A stretch of DNA of 6,330 nucleotides from Thermogutta sp. (GTDB lineage Bacteria; Planctomycetota; Planctomycetia; Pirellulales; Thermoguttaceae): NCBI RefSeq assembly GCF_014359955.1, contig NZ_JACIYL010000201.1, forward strand, positions 1 through 6,330. The letters run 5' to 3'. The translations under genes and the position numbers were made by a program. The stretch's first letter is position 1, and each line of letters begins with the position of its first letter. The notes under the pieces are model-generated. The model did no database searches and was not told where the DNA came from. It was given only the letters and a program-made list of their open reading frames with translations. Below are positions 1 to 5,820 of the stretch, piece by piece.

Positions 1-591
1 TACAGCACGCGATATTCAATCGCCATCGATGCTGCGCACCGAACCCCGCCCGACGGTTGGCGGCGCCAGTCAAAGAATAATCGGCAGGGAAGTGAGGGAT
101 TTCTCGACCCCGAAATTGGCCGACAGCTCAGCGAGGAAGAGCGAGAACTTCAGGAATACGCGCGTCGCGTCTACCAGCATCGACTTGAGCTGGGGGTGGC
201 CCGAGAGCAGGCCCGTAAGGATTTGCCACTTTCCACGTACACGGAGGCGTACTGGAAAATCGATCTTCATAATCTTCTGCATTTTCTCGAACTGCGAATG
301 GATCCGCACGCCCAGTGGGAAATCGCTCAGTATGCGCACGTGATTGGGCACGAAATTGTGGCACGGCTATTCCCCATCACCTGGGAAGCGTTTCTGGATT
401 ATCGCTTCCAAAGCGTGGTTCTCTCCCGCCTGGACTGCGAAGTCATCCGAAATCTGGCATCGCAGGGCCGGATCCCGGCTACCGAGGAGGACTTCATGGA
501 ATTGCAGCACCCATCCTGGCAGGGACTTTCCCGCTGCCGGGAACGGGATGAATGTTTGGAGAAACTCCGCAAGTTGGGACTGGTTCGGTGA
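1..591 (+). CDS. thyX: Flavin-dependent thymidylate synthase ThyX (3' part; 5' end outside the window)
   Basis: ThyX makes dTMP from dUMP in the cytoplasm, using methylene-tetrahydrofolate as carbon donor and reduced FAD/NADPH as reductant; it replaces classical ThyA. Frame 1 is open from the first base to TGA at 589-591, giving 196 residues. It opens with YSTRYS, which matches the stretch just after the RHR part of the ThyX signature (RHRx7S), so the second codon (Ser) is probably the last signature residue and the missing N-terminus carries the RHR. WRRQSKNNRQGS follows near residues 21-32. The most diagnostic block is at about residues 73-110: ARKDLPLSTYTEAYW, then KIDLHNLLHFLELR, then DPHAQWEIAQYA, which includes the arginine/histidine region that binds dUMP in characterised enzymes. 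The last 60 or so residues are a less conserved tail. A 224-base gap separates it from the next gene, so it probably ends its own transcript. Identification is firm; only the start is missing. Confidence 0.95.
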   Translation, partial: YSTRYSIAIDAAHRTPPDGWRRQSKNNRQGSEGFLDPEIGRQLSEEERELQEYARRVYQHRLELGVAREQARKDLPLSTYTEAYWKIDLHNLLHFLELRMDPHAQWEIAQYAHVIGHEIVARLFPITWEAFLDYRFQSVVLSRLDCEVIRNLASQGRIPATEEDFMELQHPSWQGLSRCRERDECLEKLRKLGLVR

Positions 592-624
592 GTTAGGACG
601 TTTCGGGTTTTTCAGGCGGGCTGT

Positions 625-670
625 CCCTATTGGAAATGGGGGATCACTGCGTTTGTTTTTCTTTTCTTTG
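625..670 (+). terminator. Possible weak terminator after thyX
   Basis: A short hairpin, CCCTATT (625-631) with AATGGGG (635-641), has seven pairs including one G-U and a three-base loop. A T-rich run (651-670, GTTTGTTTTTCTTTTCTTTG) follows about ten bases later. The gap between stem and T-run is longer than in a standard intrinsic terminator, so this is only a candidate. It is in the right place to end the thyX transcript. Confidence 0.3.
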
Positions 671-700
671 GCTTGTGGTTTCCATCGCACAGAAGTGATC

Positions 701-729
701 TTGGGAAAATTCGGGGTTTCCGGTAACAT
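701..729 (+). promoter_or_regulatory. Candidate sigma-70-type promoter for the secreted protein gene
   Basis: TTGGGA (701-706) and TAACAT (724-729) each match four of six consensus bases and are exactly 17 bases apart. Transcription would start near 736 and leave a leader of about 80 bases before the start codon at 816. Planctomycete promoters are poorly defined, so this rests only on similarity to the general bacterial consensus. Confidence 0.35.
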
Positions 730-800
730 TCAGGGAGTTGTTAAGCACGGCTGGTGGAGTGTAGGCACAACGGGCCGGAAGCAGACGGCCCTTTCCTTTG

Positions 801-808
801 AGGAGGAG
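801..808 (+). promoter_or_regulatory. Ribosome binding site that decides the start of the 816 gene
   Basis: AGGAGGAG lies seven bases before the ATG at 816. The open frame extends upstream to a TTG at 798, but using that TTG would put the Shine-Dalgarno sequence inside the coding region and add charged residues before the signal peptide. The ATG at 816 is therefore preferred. Confidence 0.8.
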
Positions 809-815
809 CGGATCC

Positions 816-1862
816 ATGGTGTTTTCCCGGCCAGGGGATGGCCCTCGATTTCGTGCCGTATTACGGTGGTGTTGTCTCGGGACTGCGATTGCCACGTTGA
901 CGCTTTCTGGTCTAAACGGCGCATCAGGCCAGGTTCCGACCGGGGGTGCCGGGCAGCCCGCCATCTCTCCCCGTGGTAACAATGTCTACGTCCCGCCGTC
1001 CACCGCGCAGCCACCCGCCGTGCCCAACCCGAACCAGCCGATCACACCTGACGCCGCTCAATCGGCCAACGCCCTGCTTCCTCCCCCATTTACACTGACT
1101 CCCTACGAACAGGAGCAACTTGATCGGGTGCTCCGTGCATGGGAAGAGAGAAGTTCCCGCATTAAGACCTTTGAATGTGAGTTCACACGGTGGGAATTTG
1201 ATCCAGTGTGGGGACCGCCCAATCAGCCGAAGCGCATTACGCGCGGCAAAATTCTCTATTCGGCACCGGATAAAGGGCTCTTTCGGGTAGACGAAGAGGT
1301 TGTGGAAAACCGCTGGCAACCGGCGACCCATCCCGAGCGTTGGGTGTGCGATGGGCGCGCTGTGTACGAATACCGATTTGAGACCAAACAGATTGTGGAA
1401 ACCCCACTTCCCCCCGAACTGCAGGGAAAGGCCATTACCGAGGGGCCCCTGCCTTTTCTCTTCGGTGCAGAAGCAGAATCCCTGAAGCGGCGTTACTACA
1501 TGAGGATCATCACTCCGCAAAATGTCAAGGATGAGATCTGGCTGGAGGCGTTTCCCCGGTATCAGCGGGAAGCAGCCAATTTTCAAAGGGCGCAGCTCAT
1601 TCTGAAGCTACCTGCCCTGGATATCTATGCCCTTCAACTTTACCACCCCAGCGCCCAGCCCAATACTCAGTCCCGAACCGTGTTCCAGTTCGACCACATC
1701 AAGGTGAATGCCTTTGATCCGCTGCGCATTTTCAAAGAGGATCCATTCAGGCCTGTCTTGCCGGACCCGTCCTGGGCAAAGGTGACAGAACCGGCGTCGA
1801 CTTCACCCGGCGGTGGCGCACCGCACCTGGGGCAGCAACCTCAGGCGATCCGTCCCCAGTAA
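816..1862 (+). CDS. Secreted planctomycete-specific protein, TIGR03009 type, LolA-like
   Basis: The 348-residue product starts with a Sec-type signal peptide: basic residues at 5-17, a hydrophobic core at about 18-33, and a likely cleavage near ASG/Q (38/39). The two cysteines at 19-20 lie in the core without a lipobox, so a lipoprotein is unlikely. Residues 40-90 are rich in Pro, Gln and Ala and look disordered. The folded part begins near residue 95 with LDRVLRAWEERSSRIKTFEC, then EFTRWEFDPVWGPP, GKILYSAPDKGLFRVD, WVCDGRAVYEY, LPFLFGAEAE and, near the end, VFQFDHIKVNAFDPLRIF. This matches my memory of the TIGR03009 family of planctomycetes, whose function is unknown. The order helix, strands with 'FxxxFTR', 'PxxxRvd', 'cDGravYeY' resembles LolA-type lipoprotein carriers, so lipid or lipoprotein handling in the periplasm is an inference only. 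The tail from about 325 is again low complexity (Pro/Gln/Gly). It appears to be a single-gene unit with its own promoter and terminator candidates. Confidence 0.85.
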   Translation: MVFSRPGDGPRFRAVLRWCCLGTAIATLTLSGLNGASGQVPTGGAGQPAISPRGNNVYVPPSTAQPPAVPNPNQPITPDAAQSANALLPPPFTLTPYEQEQLDRVLRAWEERSSRIKTFECEFTRWEFDPVWGPPNQPKRITRGKILYSAPDKGLFRVDEEVVENRWQPATHPERWVCDGRAVYEYRFETKQIVETPLPPELQGKAITEGPLPFLFGAEAESLKRRYYMRIITPQNVKDEIWLEAFPRYQREAANFQRAQLILKLPALDIYALQLYHPSAQPNTQSRTVFQFDHIKVNAFDPLRIFKEDPFRPVLPDPSWAKVTEPASTSPGGGAPHLGQQPQAIRPQ

Positions 1863-1873
1863 ATTCAGGCGAT

Positions 1874-1911
1874 TGGCCGCTCAGGCGACACCATCGCTGC
1901 CGGTCATTTTT
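1874..1911 (+). terminator. Likely intrinsic terminator of the secreted protein gene
   Basis: An outer helix TGGCCG (1874-1879) with CGGTCA (1901-1906) has six pairs including one G-U. It encloses an inner helix CAG-CGA (1882-1888, one bulged G) with TCGCTG (1894-1899) and a five-base loop. TTTTT (1907-1911) follows the stem directly, and the structure starts 12 bases after the TAA at 1860-1862. Confidence 0.5.
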
Positions 1912-2220
1912 GAAATTGCCCAGGAATGGACGCGAATCCGGGTGCGCCGCGAGGCTTTTCTCTGGTCAGCGAGTTGCTCGCGTACCCTCTTGGCAGGCGG
2001 TCTCCACAAAGATGACGGGCCCCGGTTGCCGAAGCCTGCGCGTGTTTTCCGGTGGATTGCGTGGTGAATTTCACCGGGCGGACACGCGGACGGGTTGGTA
2101 AGGTCCATCCCTGATCGGAATAGCGTGTTGAATCAAAGAAACTTTGCCGGTTCTGCGTGGGCGGCCATTTTCGCTCGACTCGCGTCGCTTTACCGGACGA
2201 TTGACGGGGAATAGGATAAG
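1912..2220. other. Gene-free stretch between the secreted protein gene and the minus-strand RNA element
   Basis: I see no convincing coding region on either strand. Short open frames exist, but they lack plausible ribosome binding sites and their compositions look random (rich in Arg, Pro and Trp). Two small symmetric sequences are present: the perfect 13-base inverted repeat GGTGAATTTCACC (2063-2075) and the small hairpin CAAAGAAACTTTG (2134-2146). Neither can be assigned a role. Confidence 0.5.
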
Positions 2221-2364
2221 AAAAGTAAAAAGCCGCGCTCGGCCATTGGTTGGAGCAGGCCGGGGCCTCCTATTTCCCCGTTAGGCAACCAATCCGTGAC
2301 CCATGTGGGGTATCGGGTGACACACATGGGCGCGCAACACCTGTCCTAATGACCGAGCGCGGCT
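2221..2364 (-). ncRNA. Candidate structured non-coding RNA with terminal U tract (no family recognised)
   Basis: Three perfect helices are nested in a three-way-junction layout. P1 is a 12-bp GC-rich closing helix, 2231-2242 (AGCCGCGCTCGG) with 2353-2364. P2 is 8 bp, 2245-2252 (ATTGGTTG) with 2286-2293. P3 is 8 bp, 2300-2307 (CCCATGTG) with 2323-2330. Inside P2, CGGGG (2261-2265) can pair with CCCCG (2276-2280). TTAGG (2281-2285) can also pair with CCTAA (2345-2349) across the junction, which would make a pseudoknot. The strand is chosen from the tail: read on the minus strand, the last P1 strand runs straight into TTTTACTTTTCTTATC, while the plus-strand side has no T-run. No clear promoter is seen just upstream (2365-2430), so it may be a free small RNA of about 135-140 nt or the processed 3' end of the mraZ transcript, which ends 210 bases upstream. 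I checked by eye for signatures of 4.5S/SRP RNA, 6S RNA, RNase P RNA, tmRNA and hammerhead ribozyme and found none. Confidence 0.55.
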
Positions 2365-2573
2365 AGGATTCCGTTCCACCCACCGGCCGAGCTGGCCGCC
2401 ATCCTTGAACTGCTCATTCCTCCGTGAACACGTCGGCAGCCGTACGGAATCGCAACGGTTCGCCGAGCTTCCCCTGTCGTCCTTGCGTTATTCTCCTGGT
2501 TCCTTTTCCCTCCCGTTTTCGCCCCACGCTGCTCGAACATTCTCGCATCATTGGGGCCAGTGCCTCGCGGGAC

Positions 2574-3056
2574 CTATTGGGCCAGGCTTTCATACAGCCT
2601 GGCGAATCTCGGCATGGCCTTTTCCAGGTATTTCCTCCATTGTTCGGGATGCCAGATTTCGACGCAGACAGCCGCTCCCACCACCATGACCTCGCCGCCG
2701 GCTTCAACGGCAAGAAACTCTCGAAAACCCTCCGGGATAACGATCCGACCACGCTGCGCGACCGGAACAGTGCGGAACCGGCTGGAAAGAAGCCGCCCGA
2801 ATCGCTGCACGTCGGAAAGCCGCGTGTCCAGTCTTCCCATCTGGACTTTTTGTCGGATCAGTTCTACTCCCGCTTCCCAACGCGTCCGCCAGTTTTGTGG
2901 GCTCCATAAGCTCAGACAACCTCGCCTCTCCTTGACCAGAACGCACTCTTTCGCGTCGGGAGCCAGTAAATCCATGAGTTCGTTGGGAATGGAAAGCCGA
3001 TATCGCTCGTCCAGAGCACGCACGTATTCCCCGAGGATTAAGGGAGTTTGCGACAT
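2574..3056 (-). CDS. mraZ: MraZ-like transcriptional regulator (orphan)
   Basis: The 160-residue product has two tandem SpoVT/AbrB-like (MraZ) half-domains. The first carries GEYVRALDERYRLSIP (residues 9-24), the counterpart of the DxxxR motif in MraZ; the second carries VAQRGRIVIPEGFREFL at about 99-115. MraZ proteins are usually near 145-150 residues, so the length fits with a short C-terminal extension. Characterised MraZ proteins form rings and bind tandem repeats upstream of their own operon, repressing the division and cell wall (dcw) cluster. Here rsmH, ftsL and ftsI do not follow: 210 bases without a gene, then an RNA-like element, lie downstream, so any dcw role is inferred from the family only. 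The start ATG (3054-3056) gives an N-terminus that fits the family; the ribosome binding site is weak (GGAAAAAG, 11 bases upstream). An 8-bp hairpin overlaps the last codons. Confidence 0.85.
   Translation of the reverse strand: MSQTPLILGEYVRALDERYRLSIPNELMDLLAPDAKECVLVKERRGCLSLWSPQNWRTRWEAGVELIRQKVQMGRLDTRLSDVQRFGRLLSSRFRTVPVAQRGRIVIPEGFREFLAVEAGGEVMVVGAAVCVEIWHPEQWRKYLEKAMPRFARLYESLAQ
2581..2603 (-). repeat. Perfect hairpin at the 3' end of mraZ
   Basis: GCCAGGCT (2581-2588) and AGCCTGGC (2596-2603) form an 8-bp stem with a 7-base loop, lying within the last nine or so codons of mraZ just before its TAG. No T-run follows on the minus strand, so it is not a standard intrinsic terminator. 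It could stabilise the mRNA 3' end, pause RNA polymerase, or simply reflect the coding sequence. Confidence 0.5.
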
Positions 3057-3086
3057 CGGCTTAAGTTCTTTTTCCGTCGTGCTCTC

Positions 3087-3135
3087 TTTTTATCACATAC
3101 CAACGTTTTGGGCAAGATCCCCACAGATCATTCCA
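3087..3135 (-). promoter_or_regulatory. Candidate mraZ promoter with possible operator repeats
   Basis: On the minus strand TTGCCC (3110-3115) and TAAAAA (3087-3092) are separated by 17 bases, about 30-60 bases before the mraZ start. Just upstream of the -35 are two adjacent ten-base units, TGGAATGATC (3126-3135) and TGTGGGGATC (3116-3125), that agree at six of ten positions. MraZ is known to bind G-rich repeats spaced about ten bases apart upstream of its own promoter, so these could be an operator. The match to the classical TGGG repeat is poor, and the promoter call is tentative. Confidence 0.3.
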
Positions 3136-3563
3136 TCTTTTGGTCAAAATTGGGACGCAAACCCATATGCAACGAGTTTAGCTTTCTCTGGTTCGTCTGC
3201 AAGATCACCCGGGCAAATTTTTTTGTCGCGCAATCCCGTGCGCAACAAGATATCGACGGTGATCTTCGGGATAGCATAGATGTGTCGGTCAGCGGCGTTC
3301 CGAAGCGCGCTTCCGTTGCTTCGCTTCCCAAGCAACGACTGCCACGAAACGACCTCCCCGAAGGTCGAGGACTAGTCGGTCATTGGCGCAACTCACGCTG
3401 CCGAACAAGAATCGGTCAGGGCAACGGCGCGAGGCGGCGAACAACTCGATAAGATTCGACAGTACCTTTCGAATTCCCATGGCGGCGCGGACGATGACGA
3501 AAATGGCAAGGAGTCCGTTTTTGCCAAGGCAAACGACTGGAAATACCGCTCTCCCTCGGTCGA
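3136..3563 (+). other. Gene-free stretch with hairpins leading into a terminator; possible non-coding transcript
   Basis: No open frame here looks like a real protein. Several local helices are visible: CGTTGCTT (3314-3321) with AAGCAACG (3330-3337), 8 bp; CGACCT (3350-3355) with AGGTCG (3362-3367), 6 bp; and TGGCAA with TTGCCA within about 3504-3526, 6 bp. CCGTTGC (3313-3319) could instead pair with GCAACGG (3421-3427), which would exclude the first hairpin. Because a clear plus-strand terminator follows, a transcript must enter this stretch from the left or start in it. I cannot locate its promoter with confidence; TTGGTC then CATATG near 3140-3165 is only a weak match. It may be a small RNA gene or a regulated leader of hemL. 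Confidence 0.35.
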
Positions 3564-3600
3564 CACTCCCTGAATGATTTTCAGGGAGTTTTCTTTTCTT
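3564..3600 (+). terminator. Intrinsic terminator upstream of hemL
   Basis: ACTCCCTGAA (about 3565-3574) pairs with TTCAGGGAGT (3580-3589) to give a 10-bp perfect stem with a five-base loop, followed at once by TTTCTTTTCTT. This is a textbook Rho-independent terminator on the plus strand; the other strand has no T-run on its exit side. The nearest plus-strand protein gene upstream is the one ending at 1862, which has its own terminator candidate, so this one must serve a transcript arising in the gap at 3057-3564, or act as an attenuator for hemL 115 bases further on. Confidence 0.85.
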
Positions 3601-3714
3601 GCCGTCATGGGAAATTGCCTGTTTCTCGGCTAAGATGAGTTTTCTCCAATCACGCACCTAACCTGCTGCTGAGAGTATGCCCAGTGCGGCAAAGGCGAAA
3701 GATGGAGGCGGAAT

Positions 3715-5010
3715 ATGCGATGGGAACGTAGCCGCGAGGCTTTCGAGCGAGCGAAACGAGTCATCCCGGGTGGGGTCAACAGTCCTGCGAGAGCATTCGG
3801 CGCGGTAGGAGGCCACCCTATCGTGATTGACCGGGGAGAAGGCTGCCGTCTCTTCGATGTGGACGGGAATTCCTACATCGACTACGTGCTCTCCTGGGGG
3901 CCGATGATTCTCGGACACGCCCATCCGGCCGTCGTCGCTGCGCTGGAGCAGACGATCCGACGCGGAACGAGTTTCGGAGCGCCCACCGAATTGGAAACCC
4001 AGTTGGCCGAGACCGTCTGCCGACTCGTACCCTCGGTAGACAAGGTCCGCTTTGTGAACTCCGGTACCGAGGCCACGATGAGCGCGATCCGGCTCGCGCG
4101 GGCTTACACCGGGCGGGACAAGGTCGTCAAATTTGCTGGAAATTACCACGGCCATGTCGATTGCCTGCTTGTGGCGGCTGGAAGTTCCGCTGCCACGCTG
4201 GGTGTGCCCACATCGCCGGGGGTGACGCACGGAGCTGCCCAAGACACCCTCGTCCTGCGGTACAACGACGTGGCGCAACTCGAAGACGCGTTTGACCAGC
4301 ACGGCCACGAGATAGCGGCGGTGATTGTGGAGCCCGTAGCAGGCAACATGGGATGTGTGCCCGCCGACCCTCCTTTTCTGCGAAAATTGCGGGAATTGAC
4401 CCAAGCGTATGGATCGCTCCTCATCTTTGACGAAGTCATGACCGGATTCCGCGTCGCACTGGGTGGCGCGCAGAGCCTTTTGGGTGTTTTCCCGGATTTG
4501 ACCACGTTGGGAAAAATCGTCGGCGGGGGGCTGCCGGTGGGAGCGTACGGCGGGCGGGCCGAGATTATGGATCACATCCTGCCCGTCGGCAAAGTGTTTC
4601 AGGCGGGGACGCTGAGCGGCAATCCATTAGCGATGGCGGCGGGCCTCGCCACACTCCAGGTTCTGGAACGGGAAAATCCATATCCGGATTTGGAAAAGCG
4701 TTCCCAGCAACTGGCAGACGGCCTCTTGTCCCTGGCGGCCAGGGCTGGCATTCCCGTTCAGGTACAACGCTGTGGATCGATGCTTACCCTATTCTTCAAT
4801 CCGCAGCCGGTTCGCGACTGGGACACCGCCTCACAGTGCGATGTGAAACAATTCGCCCGGTTCTTTTGGGCGATGCTGGAACGAGGAGTTTACCTCCCAT
4901 GCAGCCAGTATGAGGCGTGGTTCCTGTCAACGGTCCACTCTGAAAGGGAAATAGCCCAGACACTGGAAGCAGCGGAGGCAGCCTTCACACAACTGCGGAC
5001 AGATCGTTGA
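3715..5010 (+). CDS. hemL: Glutamate-1-semialdehyde 2,1-aminomutase (HemL)
   Basis: HemL is the PLP enzyme that turns glutamate-1-semialdehyde into 5-aminolevulinate, the last step of the C5 route from Glu-tRNA into heme and other tetrapyrroles; it acts in the cytoplasm as a dimer. At 431 residues the length is typical of the family. It starts RSREAFERAKRVIPGGVNSP, the family N-terminus. Key positions are the PLP-phosphate loop NSGTEA (115-120), NYHGH (143-147), FDEVMTGFR with Asp239 holding the pyridine nitrogen, the Schiff-base lysine Lys267 in TTLGKIVGGGLPVGA, and GTLSGNP (298-304). All expected catalytic residues are present and the gene looks intact. The ATG at 3715 has GGAGG at 3704-3708, six bases away. 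It stands alone: a terminator lies 115 bases upstream, and the convergent tsaB begins 48 bases downstream of its stop with no clear terminator between. Confidence 0.97.
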   Translation: MRWERSREAFERAKRVIPGGVNSPARAFGAVGGHPIVIDRGEGCRLFDVDGNSYIDYVLSWGPMILGHAHPAVVAALEQTIRRGTSFGAPTELETQLAETVCRLVPSVDKVRFVNSGTEATMSAIRLARAYTGRDKVVKFAGNYHGHVDCLLVAAGSSAATLGVPTSPGVTHGAAQDTLVLRYNDVAQLEDAFDQHGHEIAAVIVEPVAGNMGCVPADPPFLRKLRELTQAYGSLLIFDEVMTGFRVALGGAQSLLGVFPDLTTLGKIVGGGLPVGAYGGRAEIMDHILPVGKVFQAGTLSGNPLAMAAGLATLQVLERENPYPDLEKRSQQLADGLLSLAARAGIPVQVQRCGSMLTLFFNPQPVRDWDTASQCDVKQFARFFWAMLERGVYLPCSQYEAWFLSTVHSEREIAQTLEAAEAAFTQLRTDR

Positions 5011-5058
5011 TTGCCGCGCCATAAACCGCTCAAGTGCCGCTTGGGACGACATACTGTG

Positions 5059-5757
5059 TCACCGATGCCCCGATGTGGCCGAAGCTCGCTTTTCCTCAGC
5101 GTAACTCGGCCGATAGTAGATGGGCTTGAGTGTCCAGACGTCGCCGCGCTCTCCGGCTTGATACCGTTGATAAGCCAATTGGGCGACAGTGGTAGCCGTA
5201 GGATCCCACAGTTCCCGGGGGGCTACCGTGACCGCGGGGCCGACGGTCTGGGCAAATCGATGCAGCCCAGTCCCGGTTACGGCGACGGAGCCTTTCCGGC
5301 CCAATGTTTCGAGCCATTCCTGGAGCTGGACAACCCCCGAGTCTTCGAAGAACGCCCAGCCGCGATCGTTGGTCCACACGTAGGCCCGACCGACAATCTG
5401 GCCTCGCTGGGCGTCACCGATCACAGCGAGGTAGTCGGCCAGTTTCGGCGTTTGGTAGGCGACGACGTCGAAGGTGTTGAGGCCGAGAATCTCAGCGCCG
5501 ACTGCGTAAGCAAACGTCTTGGCCGAAACCACCCCAATCCGCACGCTCGTGAATTGGCCCGGACCAACGGTGACACCGACCAAGTTGACGTCCTTGGGGT
5601 GCCAATCCACCTTTTGCAGAAGATCGCGAAGAGTGGGAGCCAGACTCGCCGCCGCACGGGGAGACTCGGGAAGGCGAAGTTCGGCCAAGAGGGTCCCGTC
5701 AGCGGCGACGGCCACGCTGCCGGGCACAGCGGTTGTCTCGATGGCGAGAATGTTCAT
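5059..5757 (-). CDS. tsaB: tRNA threonylcarbamoyladenosine biosynthesis protein TsaB
   Basis: TsaB (YeaZ) is the non-catalytic partner of TsaD. With TsaE and TsaC/TsaC2 it places the threonylcarbamoyl group on A37 of tRNAs that read ANN codons. The 232-residue product has the length of E. coli TsaB. Its N-terminus MNILAIETT with GS at 13-14 is the ASKHA phosphate-loop remnant; the hallmark GPGQFTSVRIG lies at 65-75 followed by AKTFAYA; GDAQRGQIVGRAYVW occupies the place of the family's 'DAR' segment; and PIYYRPSYAEEK near the C-terminus is the usual end motif. The family's 'H-S' near residue 37 is AAS here, a mild variation. The ATG (5755-5757) gives the canonical N-terminus and has AGAGGA nine bases upstream. 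tsaD, tsaE and rimI, often linked elsewhere, are not in view. A long open frame on the opposite strand (5011-6006) is its antisense shadow. Confidence 0.93.
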   Translation of the reverse strand: MNILAIETTAVPGSVAVAADGTLLAELRLPESPRAAASLAPTLRDLLQKVDWHPKDVNLVGVTVGPGQFTSVRIGVVSAKTFAYAVGAEILGLNTFDVVAYQTPKLADYLAVIGDAQRGQIVGRAYVWTNDRGWAFFEDSGVVQLQEWLETLGRKGSVAVTGTGLHRFAQTVGPAVTVAPRELWDPTATTVAQLAYQRYQAGERGDVWTLKPIYYRPSYAEEKRASATSGHR

Positions 5758-5785
5758 CGGGCTGGGTCCTCTCGTGATCGACAGG

Positions 5786-5820
5786 GGAAAACAACGTCCC
5801 GTTTTGTTCCGTGGATTATC
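5786..5820 (-). promoter_or_regulatory. tsaB leader: -10-like box and imperfect inverted repeat
   Basis: Upstream of tsaB on the minus strand, GATAAT (5815-5820) matches five of six bases of a -10 box, though no good -35 is seen at the right distance. Just downstream, where transcription would begin, lies an inverted repeat: the arms 5786-5796 and 5800-5810 match at nine of eleven positions around a three-base centre. It could be an operator or a hairpin at the 5' end of the message. Confidence 0.3.

Noticed and set aside
798..815. Upstream TTG start for the secreted protein gene
   Set aside because: The Shine-Dalgarno sequence AGGAGGAG (801-808) would lie inside the coding region; the ATG at 816 is well placed behind it.
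924..1586. Minus-strand open frame of 220 codons
   Set aside because: It is antisense to the secreted protein gene, which has a ribosome binding site and signal peptide.
2231..2364. Plus-strand reading of the structured element (for example a self-cleaving ribozyme)
   Set aside because: No T-run or promoter supports the plus strand, and I could not match the conserved cores of hammerhead, twister or HDV-like ribozymes.
2551..3279. Plus-strand open frame of 242 codons opposite mraZ
   Set aside because: The product is Ser/Arg-rich and random-looking, while the opposite strand encodes a clear MraZ.
3529..3578. tmRNA-like tag: GCAAACGAC resembles the start of an SsrA tag and GATTCGACAG upstream resembles the tmRNA 5' end
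   Set aside because: The frame reads ANDWKY... and ends VDTP, not LAA; there is no tRNA-like acceptor pair or T arm downstream, and a terminator hairpin starts inside the frame.
3048..3657. Open frames in the gap before hemL (plus 3048-3452, minus 3289-3657, plus 3383-3577)
   Set aside because: No ribosome binding sites, no family resemblance and skewed composition; the plus-strand frames end in or near hairpins and the terminator.
3658..4575. Minus-strand open frame of 305 codons
   Set aside because: It is the antisense shadow of hemL; the His/Arg-rich product has no recognisable domain.
5011..5058. Shared terminator between convergent hemL and tsaB
   Set aside because: Only a 4-bp stem (CAAG/CTTG) without a T-run is visible.
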